Source of the DNA: Cohnella abietis | GTDB taxonomy: Bacteria; Bacillota; Bacilli; Paenibacillales; Paenibacillaceae | Direction: 5' to 3' | NCBI RefSeq assembly: GCF_004295585.1 | Contig: NZ_AP019400.1 | Location: forward strand, 2,137,501-2,201,500 | DNA: 64,000 nt | Part shown: in pieces, positions 1 to 9,148 of the stretch | How positions within the stretch are numbered: the stretch's first letter is position 1 | How the letters are laid out: each line of letters begins with the position of its first letter | Made by a program: the position numbers and the translations under genes | The notes under the pieces: model-generated | Database searches by the model: none | Told to the model about the DNA's origin: nothing | Seen by the model: only the letters and a program-made list of their open reading frames with translations

Positions 1-2
1 AT

Positions 3-926
3 GTGGTTGTGGTGCTGAGCAACGGCGCACCAGTTGAGATGCCGTGGTTGAGCAGTATAAAGGGCGTACTAGAAGCGTACTTGGGAGGTCAAGCTCTTGG
101 CGGGGCCATTGCCGATCTACTGTTTGGCGATGCTAACCCTTCTGGGCGGCTTGCCGAGACATTCCCTGTGAAGTTAAGCGACAATCCCTCTTATTTGTCC
201 TTTCCAGGTGAGGGGAATAAGGTCGAATATGGCGAAGGGATATTCGTCGGATACCGTTACTATGAGAAGAAGGGGCTGGCACCGCTGTTCCCGTTCGGTC
301 ATGGGCTTAGCTATACGACCTTTAGCTATGCAGACCTAACTATAGACAAGAAGACATTGAAGGATACCGAATCACTGAAAGTATCAGTAAGAGTGACCAA
401 TACAGGTCTGCGGGCAGGTTTAGAAGTCGTGCAGTTGTACGTTCGTGACGTGGAGAGCTCAGTTATTCGGCCAAATAAGGAATTGAAGGGCTTCGATAAG
501 GTCGAGCTGGAGCCTGGTGAGTCCAAGACGGTAACATTCAAGCTGGATAAGCGTAGCTTTGCCTATTACGATGTCGAAGTTAGCGAATGGACTGTGGAGA
601 CAGGGAATTTCGAGTTAATGCTCGGCCGTTCTTCACAGGATATCATCTTGTCCGAGACGGTGACTGTGCAGTCAACAGCAGTTCGCAAGACGGTGTTTCA
701 CCGCAATTCGACTTTGTCTGAGGTGGGCAAGACCCCGTTAGGAAAAGTACTTGTTCAACAAATTCTTGCCAATCTGCCTTTTGCAGCTGCAATTGGCTCC
801 GAGCATGAGGCTATGGTGAAGGCTTTCATGGAGCACATGCCGCTTCGCGGACTGCTTTCATTCAGTGGAGGCAAGTTCACGGAGATTAGTCTCGCAGCAA
901 TGCTAAAGAAATTGAATGATGAGTAG
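3..926 (+). CDS. Glycoside hydrolase family 3 beta-glucosidase-like, C-terminal part
   Basis: The reading frame is open at the left edge, so only the last ~307 residues are present. The piece covers the end of the GH3 C-terminal alpha/beta sandwich ([14 protein letters not shown] and the [12 protein letters not shown] motif near residues 95-110), followed by the fibronectin-III-like domain seen at the C terminus of bacterial GH3 enzymes ([42 protein letters not shown]). GH3 enzymes hydrolyse beta-linked gluco- or xylo-oligosaccharides. About 80 further residues follow the FnIII domain and match no domain I recognise; they may be a lineage-specific tail. No signal peptide can be assessed because the N terminus is missing. 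Substrate cannot be inferred. Confidence 0.9.
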   Translation: MVVVLSNGAPVEMPWLSSIKGVLEAYLGGQALGGAIADLLFGDANPSGRLAETFPVKLSDNPSYLSFPGEGNKVEYGEGIFVGYRYYEKKGLAPLFPFGHGLSYTTFSYADLTIDKKTLKDTESLKVSVRVTNTGLRAGLEVVQLYVRDVESSVIRPNKELKGFDKVELEPGESKTVTFKLDKRSFAYYDVEVSEWTVETGNFELMLGRSSQDIILSETVTVQSTAVRKTVFHRNSTLSEVGKTPLGKVLVQQILANLPFAAAIGSEHEAMVKAFMEHMPLRGLLSFSGGKFTEISLAAMLKKLNDE

Positions 927-1060
927 GGCTAACGATGAAGTCTCCAGTCTAGTTGTATTAACATTCGCGTCTTTATAGAGCAACTATGGAAGCTTCCACA
1001 ATTTAGATAGCGAACGAAAAAAAGTTGCATTTTCAGTATTCCGATTTTATCCATATTCTG

Positions 1061-1107
1061 AAAAAAATAAATCCTTCCGGCGTATTGCTCGGGAGGATTT
1101 ATTTTTT
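1061..1107. terminator. Rho-independent terminator after the GH3 gene
   Basis: A long stem is formed by AAATAAATCC and GGATTTATTT with a GC-rich upper part, flanked by an A-run on the left and a T-run on the right, so it could act in both directions. It lies between the GH3 gene and the NfeD gene. Confidence 0.8.
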
Positions 1108-1218
1108 AAAACAAACTACTAAATATCCTTGATTGAAACAAAATAGGGGTAACTTTCCAGCGGATTATGCGTATTACTTAGAAGAACCATCATCCTTAAG
1201 GGAGGGGGGAGGGAAAGC

Positions 1219-1719
1219 TTGGAAACTGTATTGATCGTATTGTTCGGAATCGGAGTTGGTTACGCAATTATTTCGGCTGTTGTGGGAGATTTATTCGGCT
1301 TGGAAATGCATACGGGAGACCTACCGTTCTTATCTCCAACTATTATTGCGACCTTCTTAACGGTATTCGGCGGTGTCGGTTATATGCTGTTACATAATAC
1401 GAGTTGGTCCGCGCTTTCAGTGGCAGGCTTGTCGATGGTTGTAGCGCTCGGCGTCTCATCCCTAGTGCTTTTCCTAGTCGTTATTCCGCTTCATGCGGCA
1501 CAGAAAGGGACAGCGCTATCGGCTAAAGCAATGATTGGGCTTGAAGCTAAGGTGGTTACTTCCATTGAAGCGCTGCGACTTGGGGAGATCGTCTATGAGC
1601 AGGGGGGAACCCGACATAGCGCTCCTGCCAAAGCCATCGAGGATGCCGTAATCCCGCAAGGCACTCAGGTCAGAATTTTGGATGAAATGGCAGGAACCTT
1701 CGTGGTCGAGAAAGTCTAA
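1219..1719 (+). CDS. NfeD-like membrane protein (YuaF type)
   Basis: A 166-residue protein with three or four hydrophobic segments in the first ~100 residues and a soluble C-terminal beta domain (residues ~105-166, beginning KAMIGLEAKVVTSIEALRLGEIVYEQGG). This is the OB-fold NfeD domain of short NfeD proteins. The start is TTG at 1219, behind the purine-rich stretch GGAGGGGGGAGGG. It directly precedes a flotillin gene, the same order as yuaF-yuaG of Bacillus subtilis, where the NfeD partner works with flotillin in functional membrane microdomains. The family role is known from homologues; the pairing here is inferred from adjacency. Confidence 0.85.
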   Translation: METVLIVLFGIGVGYAIISAVVGDLFGLEMHTGDLPFLSPTIIATFLTVFGGVGYMLLHNTSWSALSVAGLSMVVALGVSSLVLFLVVIPLHAAQKGTALSAKAMIGLEAKVVTSIEALRLGEIVYEQGGTRHSAPAKAIEDAVIPQGTQVRILDEMAGTFVVEKV

Positions 1720-1747
1720 TAGATTACACACAGAGAGGAAGATCATA

Positions 1748-3220
1748 TTGAACTTGGACTCAACGATCTATATCCCAGTAGGCATTGTAATTGTCGTTAT
1801 TTTACTGGTAATCGTATTTGCATCAAGATATCGCACGGTCAAAGCAGATGAGGCGATGATCGTGACAGGGGCACTAACTAAGGATGGTATGAAAATCGTC
1901 AAGGCAGGAGGAACATTTGTATGGCCTGTCGTGCAGAATGCATCCTTCCTAAGCCTTCAAGTACAGACGGTTGACGTACATACACCTGAAGTGTACACCG
2001 TCCACGGGGTTCCTGTTATGGTCGACGGAGTAGCCCAGATTAAGATCAAAGGTGATCAGGAGTCTATGGCTACCGCGGCAGAGCAGTTTTTAGGTAAGCC
2101 TGATGTGGAGCTGAAGAGTATCGCCACCCAGACGATGGAAGGTCACTTGAGGGCCATTCTCGGTACAATGACAGTCGAAGACGTTTATAAAAACCGCGAA
2201 GAATTTGCAAGAAATGTACAAGAGGTTGCGGCAAGCGACTTGAATAAAATGGGACTGCAAATCGTCTCCTTTACTATTCGCGACGTTAGAGATAAGAACG
2301 GATATTTGGATGCCCTTGGACAGCCACAGATTGCCTCTGTAAAGAGGGATGCGGAAATCGCCAAGGCTAATGCCTACCGGGATGAGCAGGTTGCCAAATC
2401 CAAAGCTTTGGAGGATGGCAAGAAGGCAGAGTTTACAGCTGAGACGAATATTGCCGAGGCCCATAAGACAATGGAAGTGAAGAAAGCGGTATTTAAGCAG
2501 GAGCAGGACATGAAGAAGGCTGAGGCCGATCAAGCCTATAAGCTCCAAGAGGCGCGTTCCATGCAGTCGGTAAAAGGTGAGGAAATGCAAATCCAGGTCA
2601 TCGAAAGAGAGAAGCAAATCGAGCTAGAATCGAAGGAGATAGAGCGCCGGGAGCTTGAGCTCGTGGCTACGGTGAAGAAACAAGCGGAAGCTGAACGTTT
2701 TGCTCAAGAGCAGCGGGCTGAGGGTGACCGCTATCAGATTGAAGCGAAAGCGAAAGCAGAAGCGGAATCAGTCAGGTTGGCAGGTAACGCGAACGCAGAT
2801 AAGGAAAGAGCAGAGGGAACTGCAGAAGCGGATGTTATTAGACTCAAGGGATTAGCAGAAGCGGAAGCTAAGGATAAAATCGCTGATGCTCTCAAGAAAT
2901 ATGGCGAAGCAGCTATTATTGAGCTTATTGTGGGCAAATTTCCGGAAATTGCAAGAGCAATCGCAGAGCCTCTCTCGAAGACGGAGAAAATCGTTATCGT
3001 TGATGGGGGTGGCAGCGGTCCAAATGGTGGTGCAGGTAAGGTAACAGGATATGTGACTGACTTGCTTGCTAAGATGCCAGAAACGGTTGGAGCATTAACT
3101 GGTGTGGATGTGAACCAGTGGCTTCGTAAGCTGGCGCAGGGAGATAATGCGGTTAAGAAAGATATTACTGGAGAAAGCACATCAAGCACTCCAAGCAATC
3201 CAAGCAATCCGCAATCATAG
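1748..3220 (+). CDS. floT: Flotillin (SPFH/band 7 scaffold protein)
   Basis: A 490-residue flotillin. The TTG start at 1748 follows AGAGAGGAAG; the frame is open further upstream inside the NfeD gene, but this start gives the expected N terminus. One membrane segment sits at residues ~6-27, the SPFH/PHB domain follows (~30-200), and then a long Ala/Glu-rich coiled coil (~220-390) with repeated EAEA and AKAEAE motifs. The C-terminal tail is Gly/Ser/Pro rich. B. subtilis FloT has 509 residues. Flotillins oligomerise in the inner leaflet and organise membrane microdomains used in signalling, secretion and sporulation. It is probably cotranscribed with the NfeD gene 28 bp upstream. Confidence 0.95.
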   Translation: MNLDSTIYIPVGIVIVVILLVIVFASRYRTVKADEAMIVTGALTKDGMKIVKAGGTFVWPVVQNASFLSLQVQTVDVHTPEVYTVHGVPVMVDGVAQIKIKGDQESMATAAEQFLGKPDVELKSIATQTMEGHLRAILGTMTVEDVYKNREEFARNVQEVAASDLNKMGLQIVSFTIRDVRDKNGYLDALGQPQIASVKRDAEIAKANAYRDEQVAKSKALEDGKKAEFTAETNIAEAHKTMEVKKAVFKQEQDMKKAEADQAYKLQEARSMQSVKGEEMQIQVIEREKQIELESKEIERRELELVATVKKQAEAERFAQEQRAEGDRYQIEAKAKAEAESVRLAGNANADKERAEGTAEADVIRLKGLAEAEAKDKIADALKKYGEAAIIELIVGKFPEIARAIAEPLSKTEKIVIVDGGGSGPNGGAGKVTGYVTDLLAKMPETVGALTGVDVNQWLRKLAQGDNAVKKDITGESTSSTPSNPSNPQS

Positions 3221-3234
3221 TGGTAACTTAGAAG

Positions 3235-3267
3235 GCAGCAGTAAGGACCCTTGAGGTCTTTGCTGCT
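3235..3267 (+). terminator. Hairpin after flotillin gene
   Basis: The inverted arms GCAGCA-AAGGACC and GGTCTT-TGCTGC form a ~14-bp stem with a CTTGA loop just after the flotillin stop. No strong T-run follows, so it may act together with the next hairpin. Confidence 0.5.
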
Positions 3268-3285
3268 GTATATAGTATCCCAAAT

Positions 3286-3330
3286 AAAAGAGGCTGCCCA
3301 AAGCGTATCGCTCGGGGTCAGCCTCTTTTT
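3286..3330. terminator. Bidirectional Rho-independent terminator
   Basis: Perfect 11-bp arms AAAAGAGGCTG and CAGCCTCTTTT with A/T runs on both sides. It serves the converging flotillin operon (+) and the membrane-protein gene (-) whose stop codon overlaps its right arm. Confidence 0.85.
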
Positions 3331-4768
3331 ACTTAATTAGAAACACATTCCCATATGTCCCCTTAAATACGGGCTGTCCATACTTCTCAATCATTTTATT
3401 GAATGGCCTGCCATAAAATTTGTTGCTTGTAATGACATATTCGGGCTTATCGTAAGCTACAATATCCGTCAAATAGTCTGAGAAGCCATTCATGGAGCGT
3501 TCGAAAGCCGTCCACCCGAATACTCCCTTGGATTCATCGGTGACGAATGGGTCCTGTCTACCATCGCACAATATGTCACCACCTCGGAAATTGACGTACC
3601 CAGATGAGCCATAAGGTGCCAGTACCTTAGGACGAACTCCATCTGGCTTTTGTTTCAAAATGTATGTCATTTCTTCAACTGGATAATCATGCTTATTGGT
3701 TTGTACAGGATACACGCTAACGAATATCAAATTTACGGAAAGGGCGGCAGCTAGAAAGATAGCTATCGATTTAGTGCTTAATTGAATGCGAATCTTATTC
3801 GTATAGGGCACGAGATCCACGACAGTTGCTGCAAAATAAGGGATAAACAGCCACATGAACAAATTCTGTTTGTAGCTAGCTATTCCCAAATAAACGATAC
3901 CGAGCATGAACATGAATCGAAATAGCTTTTTATGCAATACAAATGGGATAATACACATAAACAGTAGCAGGAGAACGGTCCGCGGCAAGTTAATCCATTC
4001 ACCGAAATTGATAGGCTGCCATTCGTCTATTCTCATGTTAAAATTATTTTTCGTCACCGTAAGGATATAAAAAATACTTTTTAGACCACCTACGTTAATA
4101 AGACCAGCTATATATACAAAAGCGAAGGCGATAATATTCCGTTTACCCAGCCTCTTTTCTGCCCAAGCTTCAATAATAGCCATTGCTGTAAACACAGCAA
4201 TTACAGGCCAAACCCCTGCGTGGATGTTTGCGACACCCATAGAGATCAAAGCCATCAATATAGCGTATTTGCTTGACTGCTGCATTCGAAATTCCCTAAG
4301 GTAAACGAAAAACCAAACAATCAAAAAGGCAGATATCATTTGAGGCCTTGCTGTGAAATAGTAAAAGTAAATACAGCAAGTTACGGCCAGAACAAATAGA
4401 TACATAACGGAATGGTGCTGCTCCAACCCCATTTCTTTCCGTGAAACGCGGGTCAATCGATATAAACCGAGTGTAAGCAATAGAAGGCATAGGGCGGTTA
4501 ATATATAGGTTCCCGGCCATCCGAATGCCTTGTATAGCAATGCGATGATGATCTGAAAACCAAACTCATGAGGAACATAAGGCAATTGATCGTTATAGAA
4601 CGTATTAATGGCATGATGCAATACTGTTCCATTCTGTAACATGTACTTTCCAAGCTCGATATGCCAAAATGTATCTGGGTCGTTGTAAGAAAATTTCGGA
4701 AATAGGCACAATACGACAATAAAGGTTAGAGCGGCATACACAAGTGTAGCGATTCGTTTATTTTTCAT
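3329..4768 (-). CDS. Polytopic membrane protein, possibly GT-C-like
   Basis: A 479-residue protein with roughly ten to twelve hydrophobic segments. After the first membrane segment there is an acidic loop, NDPDTFWHIELGKYM, followed by PHEFGFQIIIALLYKAFGWPG. Placing acidic residues in the first extracytoplasmic loop resembles GT-C membrane glycosyltransferases that use lipid-linked sugars. The C-terminal ~100 residues are soluble (CDGRQDPFVTDESKGVFGW and following). I cannot assign a precise family, and the GT-C idea is an inference from topology. It is transcribed alone, and its promoter should lie in the ~190 bp before the PAP2 gene. Confidence 0.7.
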   Translation of the reverse strand: MKNKRIATLVYAALTFIVVLCLFPKFSYNDPDTFWHIELGKYMLQNGTVLHHAINTFYNDQLPYVPHEFGFQIIIALLYKAFGWPGTYILTALCLLLLTLGLYRLTRVSRKEMGLEQHHSVMYLFVLAVTCCIYFYYFTARPQMISAFLIVWFFVYLREFRMQQSSKYAILMALISMGVANIHAGVWPVIAVFTAMAIIEAWAEKRLGKRNIIAFAFVYIAGLINVGGLKSIFYILTVTKNNFNMRIDEWQPINFGEWINLPRTVLLLLFMCIIPFVLHKKLFRFMFMLGIVYLGIASYKQNLFMWLFIPYFAATVVDLVPYTNKIRIQLSTKSIAIFLAAALSVNLIFVSVYPVQTNKHDYPVEEMTYILKQKPDGVRPKVLAPYGSSGYVNFRGGDILCDGRQDPFVTDESKGVFGWTAFERSMNGFSDYLTDIVAYDKPEYVITSNKFYGRPFNKMIEKYGQPVFKGTYGNVFLIK

Positions 4769-4960
4769 AGGCCATATGTATTCGAGCGAAATCTTTCATT
4801 TAGTCGTACTCCTCTAAATAATATTATGAATTTATTTCCATTTACCGGAAACTTGGTGCTTTAGCTATTATAGGGCATTAAAGCCCTCCAAAGCATCTTT
4901 TATAAATAATTCAATTGAATTTGTCATTGTGTGATGAAACTGCTCCATAGACAGGAGAGA

Positions 4961-5626
4961 ATGGAAATCAGTATAAAAAACATTTTTGCACGTTCCTACA
5001 TTATAAGCATCATTTGTGCATTGGGCTTTGCGGCTATCGCAACCTTGATTGGAGTGCATAAAATTGCGTGGTTTGATGATCGCATAATTACAGTAGTACA
5101 GGGTCAGGAGTCAGCTGGCCTTACGGCTTTTATGAAATTTTTCACTTTTATCGGAGAAGGAATACCTGTTGCTATAATAACTGTGGTTGCGATGGTTATT
5201 CTTTATTTCGGTTTGAAATTTCGTAGTGAGCTTATATTCTTCGTGGGTGTTGTGGTTGGCTCCGCATTGTTGAATACCGGATTAAAGCTAATCTTTCAAC
5301 GTGCTCGTCCAACATTGCATCGGATTGTCGAAGCGAATGGATTTAGCTTTCCGAGCGGACACTCTATGGCAGCATTTAGTTTGTATGGTGTGCTATGTTT
5401 TTTGCTTTGGAAACACATGAGAAGCGCTTTTGCTCGAGTTGTACTCATTATTGCAGGCTGTCTAATAACTGTGACGATCGGAATCAGTCGAATTTATGTT
5501 GGCGTGCACTATCCAAGTGACGTTATCGGAGGATTTCTAGCAAGTGCTGCTTGGTTAGTCGCATCTATCGCTTATTATCAATATTGGATTGAACGTCGCA
5601 ATCGCAAGCAGTCAGATGCCCAATAA
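4961..5626 (+). CDS. PAP2-family phosphatase (membrane lipid phosphatase)
   Basis: A 221-residue protein with about six membrane segments and the three PAP2 motifs in order: KLIFQRARP (KX6RP), PSGHSM (PSGH) and SRIYVGVHYPSDVIGG (SRX5HX3D). These carry the active-site Arg, His and Asp residues of lipid phosphatases that act on undecaprenyl-pyrophosphate, phosphatidate or phosphatidylglycerophosphate. The ATG at 4961 has AGGAGAG just upstream; a GTG at 4931 in the same frame is possible but lacks a ribosome binding site. The gene stands alone, so the substrate cannot be told. Confidence 0.9.
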   Translation: MEISIKNIFARSYIISIICALGFAAIATLIGVHKIAWFDDRIITVVQGQESAGLTAFMKFFTFIGEGIPVAIITVVAMVILYFGLKFRSELIFFVGVVVGSALLNTGLKLIFQRARPTLHRIVEANGFSFPSGHSMAAFSLYGVLCFLLWKHMRSAFARVVLIIAGCLITVTIGISRIYVGVHYPSDVIGGFLASAAWLVASIAYYQYWIERRNRKQSDAQ

Positions 5627-5716
5627 GCATAATACAGCCCGTTTCTGTCTCCTTGTATTACGTCATTACATAAACTGAATTCAGATGGAGCAATCTGAGT
5701 TCAGGGAGAGTGAAAA

Positions 5717-6460
5717 GTGCCTCAGTATGTAGGTAGTAAATGGAGAAAAACAGCTGCTCTGCTGCATAGCACACAATTCAACAAAATCATTCCGAAAACC
5801 GTCCGATTTAATCGTCTACAGCTCAAGAGCATGCTTCAGAAGTTTTCTATGGTTTACGTGAAACCAGATATGGGTTCTCATGGTAAGGGTGTTATGAAAG
5901 TTGAACATTCCAATGGACAATACCGGTTTCAACTGGGGGAGCATCCTCGCACATTTCGAACGTATGAAGCGCTGTATGATGCGATTCGAAAGGAAACTAA
6001 GGGCAGGAGTTACTTGGTACAAAGAGGTGTTCATTTACTCACTCATAAAGGGCGTCGCTTCGATTTACGTGTCATGGTCCAATGGAGCCCGCGCAGGGTC
6101 TGGGAAACGACAGGCATTATTGGTCGGGTTTCTGCTCCCCGTAAAATCATTACCAACTATCATGGAGGGGGAAAGTTAACGCCGGTTAGAAAATTATTAG
6201 GAGGCTACTTAGCCAAACAGGCGGTGGAGAAAAAGATAGCTTCACTTGAAAGAATGGGTGTTCGTGCGGGACAGGCTATGCGTAGGAAATTTCCGAGGGT
6301 GTGCGAAATTGGGGTAGACGTGGGAATGGATAGAACGATGACGCCATGGGTATTAGAGGTTAATACCGCACCAGATCCCTACATTTTCAGAAAGCTATCC
6401 GACCCGTCCATATTCAAAAAAATTCGACGTTATGCCAAAGCCTATGGCCGATTAAAATAA
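5717..6460 (+). CDS. Short YheC/YheD-type ATP-grasp protein
   Basis: A 247-residue protein made almost entirely of the ATP-grasp core of the YheC/YheD family: VYVKPDMGSHGKGVM (ATP-binding loop), YLVQRGVHLL, RFDLRVMVQ, NYHGGG and the closing VLEVNTAPDP (metal-binding Glu/Asn). It lacks the ~120-residue N-terminal part present in the five homologues at 10707-17010. The start is GTG at 5717 behind AGGGAG. In Bacillus the family is linked to the endospore coat and cortex, but the substrate of its presumed amide or peptide ligation is not established. Here it stands alone, far from the main cluster. Confidence 0.85.
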   Translation: MPQYVGSKWRKTAALLHSTQFNKIIPKTVRFNRLQLKSMLQKFSMVYVKPDMGSHGKGVMKVEHSNGQYRFQLGEHPRTFRTYEALYDAIRKETKGRSYLVQRGVHLLTHKGRRFDLRVMVQWSPRRVWETTGIIGRVSAPRKIITNYHGGGKLTPVRKLLGGYLAKQAVEKKIASLERMGVRAGQAMRRKFPRVCEIGVDVGMDRTMTPWVLEVNTAPDPYIFRKLSDPSIFKKIRRYAKAYGRLK

Positions 6461-6530
6461 AATCAGGCTGGGGGCTGTCCCAAAATTGACGAACTTATGG
6501 GTGCTTTTTTTATATCGATTATAGTTTTGC

Positions 6531-6713
6531 GGGGATGTATCTCCTTCCGGTTGTTGCTCCACCCCGTAAAGTGAAGATAAGCTTTGTAGTCATTTCCGAG
6601 TACTTTACGGGGACCCCGGGTTGAGATCGTGAAATCTGAATGGGTAAGCTCTTAACAAGGAGATTTCACGATCTCAAAGACAAACGCTTCGCTCCTACAG
6701 GAGATACTTCCCC
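6531..6713. repeat. Nested inverted-repeat element (three-stem structure)
   Basis: Three pairs of arms are nested in one 183-bp unit. The outer arms are 6531-6545 and 6699-6713 (15 bp, one mismatch). Inside are a perfect 11-bp pair (6562-6572 with 6602-6612) and a perfect 17-bp pair (6621-6637 with 6661-6677). Folded, this is a three-way junction. Similar ~22-bp direct sequences flank it at 6507-6529 and 6716-6737 (TTTTTAT...ATCGATTA..AGTTTTG). The stretch 6461-7071 holds no credible gene; this element and the hairpin at 6795-6828 are its only features. Confidence 0.7.
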
Positions 6714-6794
6714 TCTTTTTATCATCGATTAAGTTTTGAAGTAGAAAGGTAGCAATTTACATTCAATATGACAGTATATTTGTCGCAGTAATAT

Positions 6795-6828
6795 TCAAAG
6801 GACAGTGCCTATGCGTACTGTCCTTTGA
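6795..6828. repeat. Perfect 12-bp inverted repeat
   Basis: The arms TCAAAGGACAGT and ACTGTCCTTTGA enclose a 10-nt loop. No T-run follows, so it is not a typical terminator; it could be an operator or an RNA hairpin. Confidence 0.5.
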
Positions 6829-7071
6829 CATTAGAACTGACAAAAACATTTACTTTTTTTCGGTATGTGGTCATATTTACCGAAATAAGACAAGGGTCAA
6901 GGAATATGAGAATAAAACGTCGAATAAGAAAAATATGTTAGTTTCAACTTGTTTATTGGCTGTAAATGAAACAAAAACCAAACTGCGACGAGCGTCCCTT
7001 TCATACTAAAGCTAATAGAAGATGTACCAACATACGTATTTTTAATAATCGTGTAATTTGGAGGTATATTA

Positions 7072-7548
7072 ATGGAAGTTTCGTTGTGTAAAGCAAACTT
7101 AAAAGATGCAATGACTATTTATGAAATGCAAGTCAGAGCATTTATGCCCTTATTGGAAAAATATCAGGATTATGACACAAGCCCCGCGAATGAATCTGTG
7201 GAAAGAATTATTACTCGAATCAATCAATCCTTTACAGATTATTATATAATAAAAAACTTTGAGCTTGCTGTTGGTGGAATTAGAGTCGTGAAAAAGGATA
7301 ATAAAGCTTATCGTGTCAGCCCAATATTTATTATGCCAGAACACCAAGGAAAAGGAATTGCCCAAAAGGTATTTGCAATGATAGAACAGATATATGATGA
7401 TGCTAAGTCATGGGAACTTGACACTATCATGCAAGAAGAAGGAAACTGTTATTTATACGAAAAGTTAGGTTATAAAAGAACGGGTGAAACAAAAGCAATA
7501 AATGACAACATGACAATTGTGTTTTATGGAAAATCGTCTTTAGATTAG
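7072..7548 (+). CDS. GNAT-family N-acetyltransferase
   Basis: A 158-residue single-domain GNAT. The acetyl-CoA binding motif A is visible (IFIMPEHQGKGIAQKVF, about residues 83-100), followed by NCYLYEKLGYKRTGE near the C terminus. The ATG has GGAGG 8 bp upstream. The acceptor substrate cannot be predicted. The gene and its upstream region are clearly more AT-rich than the neighbours, and it lies between two intergenic zones with repeats and a gene remnant, which suggests it was acquired. Confidence 0.85.
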   Translation: MEVSLCKANLKDAMTIYEMQVRAFMPLLEKYQDYDTSPANESVERIITRINQSFTDYYIIKNFELAVGGIRVVKKDNKAYRVSPIFIMPEHQGKGIAQKVFAMIEQIYDDAKSWELDTIMQEEGNCYLYEKLGYKRTGETKAINDNMTIVFYGKSSLD

Positions 7549-7564
7549 TAGCAATAAGGATTAA

Positions 7565-7805
7565 ATTAACCGCCCACTGCAAGAGTGGTTAACTTTTGTA
7601 TACAATCAACCTGCTCGGTTTGTTTTTGATGGATTCAACTATTTTCATTATTTCCCTATGCATTTCCCTGTCAACTCATGGGTCAAAATCGCGAAAAAGC
7701 ATGGGTATCAAGTAAAACGGCTTTGCCGTCCTTAGGACGGCTATACACGTTTGTATCGAGCTACCAGATGAGTATAAAGACATAGAAATTTATACTTTCT
7801 GGTAG
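7565..7805 (+). pseudogene. Remnant of an unidentified gene in two frames
   Basis: Two adjoining reading frames without start codons look like decayed coding sequence. The first (7565-7735) reads through QPARFVFDGFNYFHYFPMHF and ends in KKHGYQVKRLCRP-stop. The second (about 7740-7805, shifted by +1) reads AIHVCIELPDEYKDIEIYTFW-stop. The aromatic-rich composition is protein-like, but I do not recognise the family. It fills most of the gap between the GNAT gene and the glycosyltransferase terminator. Confidence 0.35.
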
Positions 7806-7815
7806 TCCAAAAGAA

Positions 7816-7854
7816 AAATGGCGTTCAAATTGATTGTCAATTTGAACGCCATTT
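7816..7854 (-). terminator. Terminator of the GT4 glycosyltransferase gene
   Basis: A perfect 18-bp stem (AAATGGCGTTCAAATTGA and its complement) has a 3-nt loop. Read on the minus strand it is followed by TTTTTCTTTT, as expected for a terminator downstream of the gene ending at 7904. Confidence 0.85.
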
Positions 7855-7903
7855 GCTTTGTTAATTGCTGTTTTTCTACTTCAAATGGGAACCCGCAACT
7901 TCC

Positions 7904-9001
7904 TTATTTACGCAAACGGGAGTAAATATGGCTAAGCCGTTTAGCGGAAGCCTTCCAGCTAAAGCGTTCCAGGCAGTCCTTACGCGCTTGAAGGGCCATG
8001 CTCTTTCTCGTTTGCTTCTCGTTAATTAACCGTAGAATTGCAGCTCCGAATGCTTGCGGACGATGGTAGCTTTTAATTAGAATGCCGTTCTTGTTATTTC
8101 TAACAATTTCTTTGATTCCTCCGTTGTTAGAGGCTATGACAGGCAAGCCGGAAGACATCGCTTCAACATTAACCAAACCGAAGGCTTCGTGCTGCTGGGA
8201 TGGACAGATGAATACATCCGCTTGGCGATATATTTTATGGATGCGGCTGTGTGGAACGGTACCAAGGAATTTGGTATTAACATGAAGCTTATGAGATAGG
8301 GCACGCATACTGTTCAAGTAGCCGGCTCGCGATGATCCTCCAGCAATAACGACATGTATAGGGCGTCTTGATGAGGCTTGAGCATGCTTGACCGCCTTAA
8401 GCAGAACAGGAACGCCTTTGCGAGGAATGACCCTGCCTGTGAACAATACTCTGAAAGCTTTGCTTTGCTTCGCATTGCTGGTAGGGTGAAACCGGTTTGT
8501 ATCTACACCAAGCCAAGCCTTACGGATTTGTCCTGAGACTCTGGGAAACCTTGAAGAGAGCTGTTGCTTTAAGGACGAGCTGTTTGCAATGATGATATCC
8601 GCTTGAGCTAAATCTTTAGCAGCTGCTAGCCGGGAGGTAAAGGGTGGGCTAACAAAGGTTAAGGAATGGAGGAATAGGGAAATGGGAGTTCCCTTGAGCA
8701 TTCGTTTCAATGGACCTACAAATTTTGGCCGATTGTCGACCTGAACTAAGTCGAAGCTTTTGCCTTTAATAAACTTTTTGACATGGGATAAGTAAGTCAT
8801 TGGACTTCCGGTTGGCACACGGTAAATGTGAATTCCTTCAATTGTGGAGTGACGCGGATATCGGGAATGGGCCCTACTAATAATCGTCACACGATGTAAG
8901 CGGGCTAATTGCTTGGCGATTGCCAGTATCGATATTTCAACGGATCCTCCGAGTATTTGGGGAACAGGGATTTGCTCCGGTGCCACTATTAAAATGTGCA
9001 T
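7904..9001 (-). CDS. GT4-family glycosyltransferase (CotSA-like)
   Basis: A 365-residue GT-B glycosyltransferase. The N-terminal Rossmann domain starts HILIVAPEQIPVPQILGGSVE, with the Gly-rich acceptor loop. The C-terminal GT4 domain has VLFTGRVIPRKGVPVLLKAV, FICPSQQHEAFGLVNVEAMSSGLPVIAS (the EX7E nucleotide-sugar motif) and GGIKEIV. The overall form resembles B. subtilis CotSA, a spore-coat glycosyltransferase. The YheC/D genes nearby make a spore-surface role plausible, but that is inference. The ATG follows GGTGG on the minus strand. Confidence 0.88.
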   Translation of the reverse strand: MHILIVAPEQIPVPQILGGSVEISILAIAKQLARLHRVTIISRAHSRYPRHSTIEGIHIYRVPTGSPMTYLSHVKKFIKGKSFDLVQVDNRPKFVGPLKRMLKGTPISLFLHSLTFVSPPFTSRLAAAKDLAQADIIIANSSSLKQQLSSRFPRVSGQIRKAWLGVDTNRFHPTSNAKQSKAFRVLFTGRVIPRKGVPVLLKAVKHAQASSRRPIHVVIAGGSSRAGYLNSMRALSHKLHVNTKFLGTVPHSRIHKIYRQADVFICPSQQHEAFGLVNVEAMSSGLPVIASNNGGIKEIVRNNKNGILIKSYHRPQAFGAAILRLINEKQTRKSMALQARKDCLERFSWKASAKRLSHIYSRLRK

Positions 9002-9148
9002 TTACATCCACCTATTCCACATATTTTTCTTTAGTATTACAAATCAAAATATGTATCGGACAGCTAATAAGTTTGGGACAAATACCATCGAAGGTGCACA
9101 ATTGTTATAATAAGCTATATTAACAAGCTTAAAAGGAGCGGACTTGAG

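Noticed and set aside
2090..2617. Minus-strand frame inside flotillin
   Set aside because: Shadow of the Ala/Glu-rich coiled coil; no ribosome binding site.
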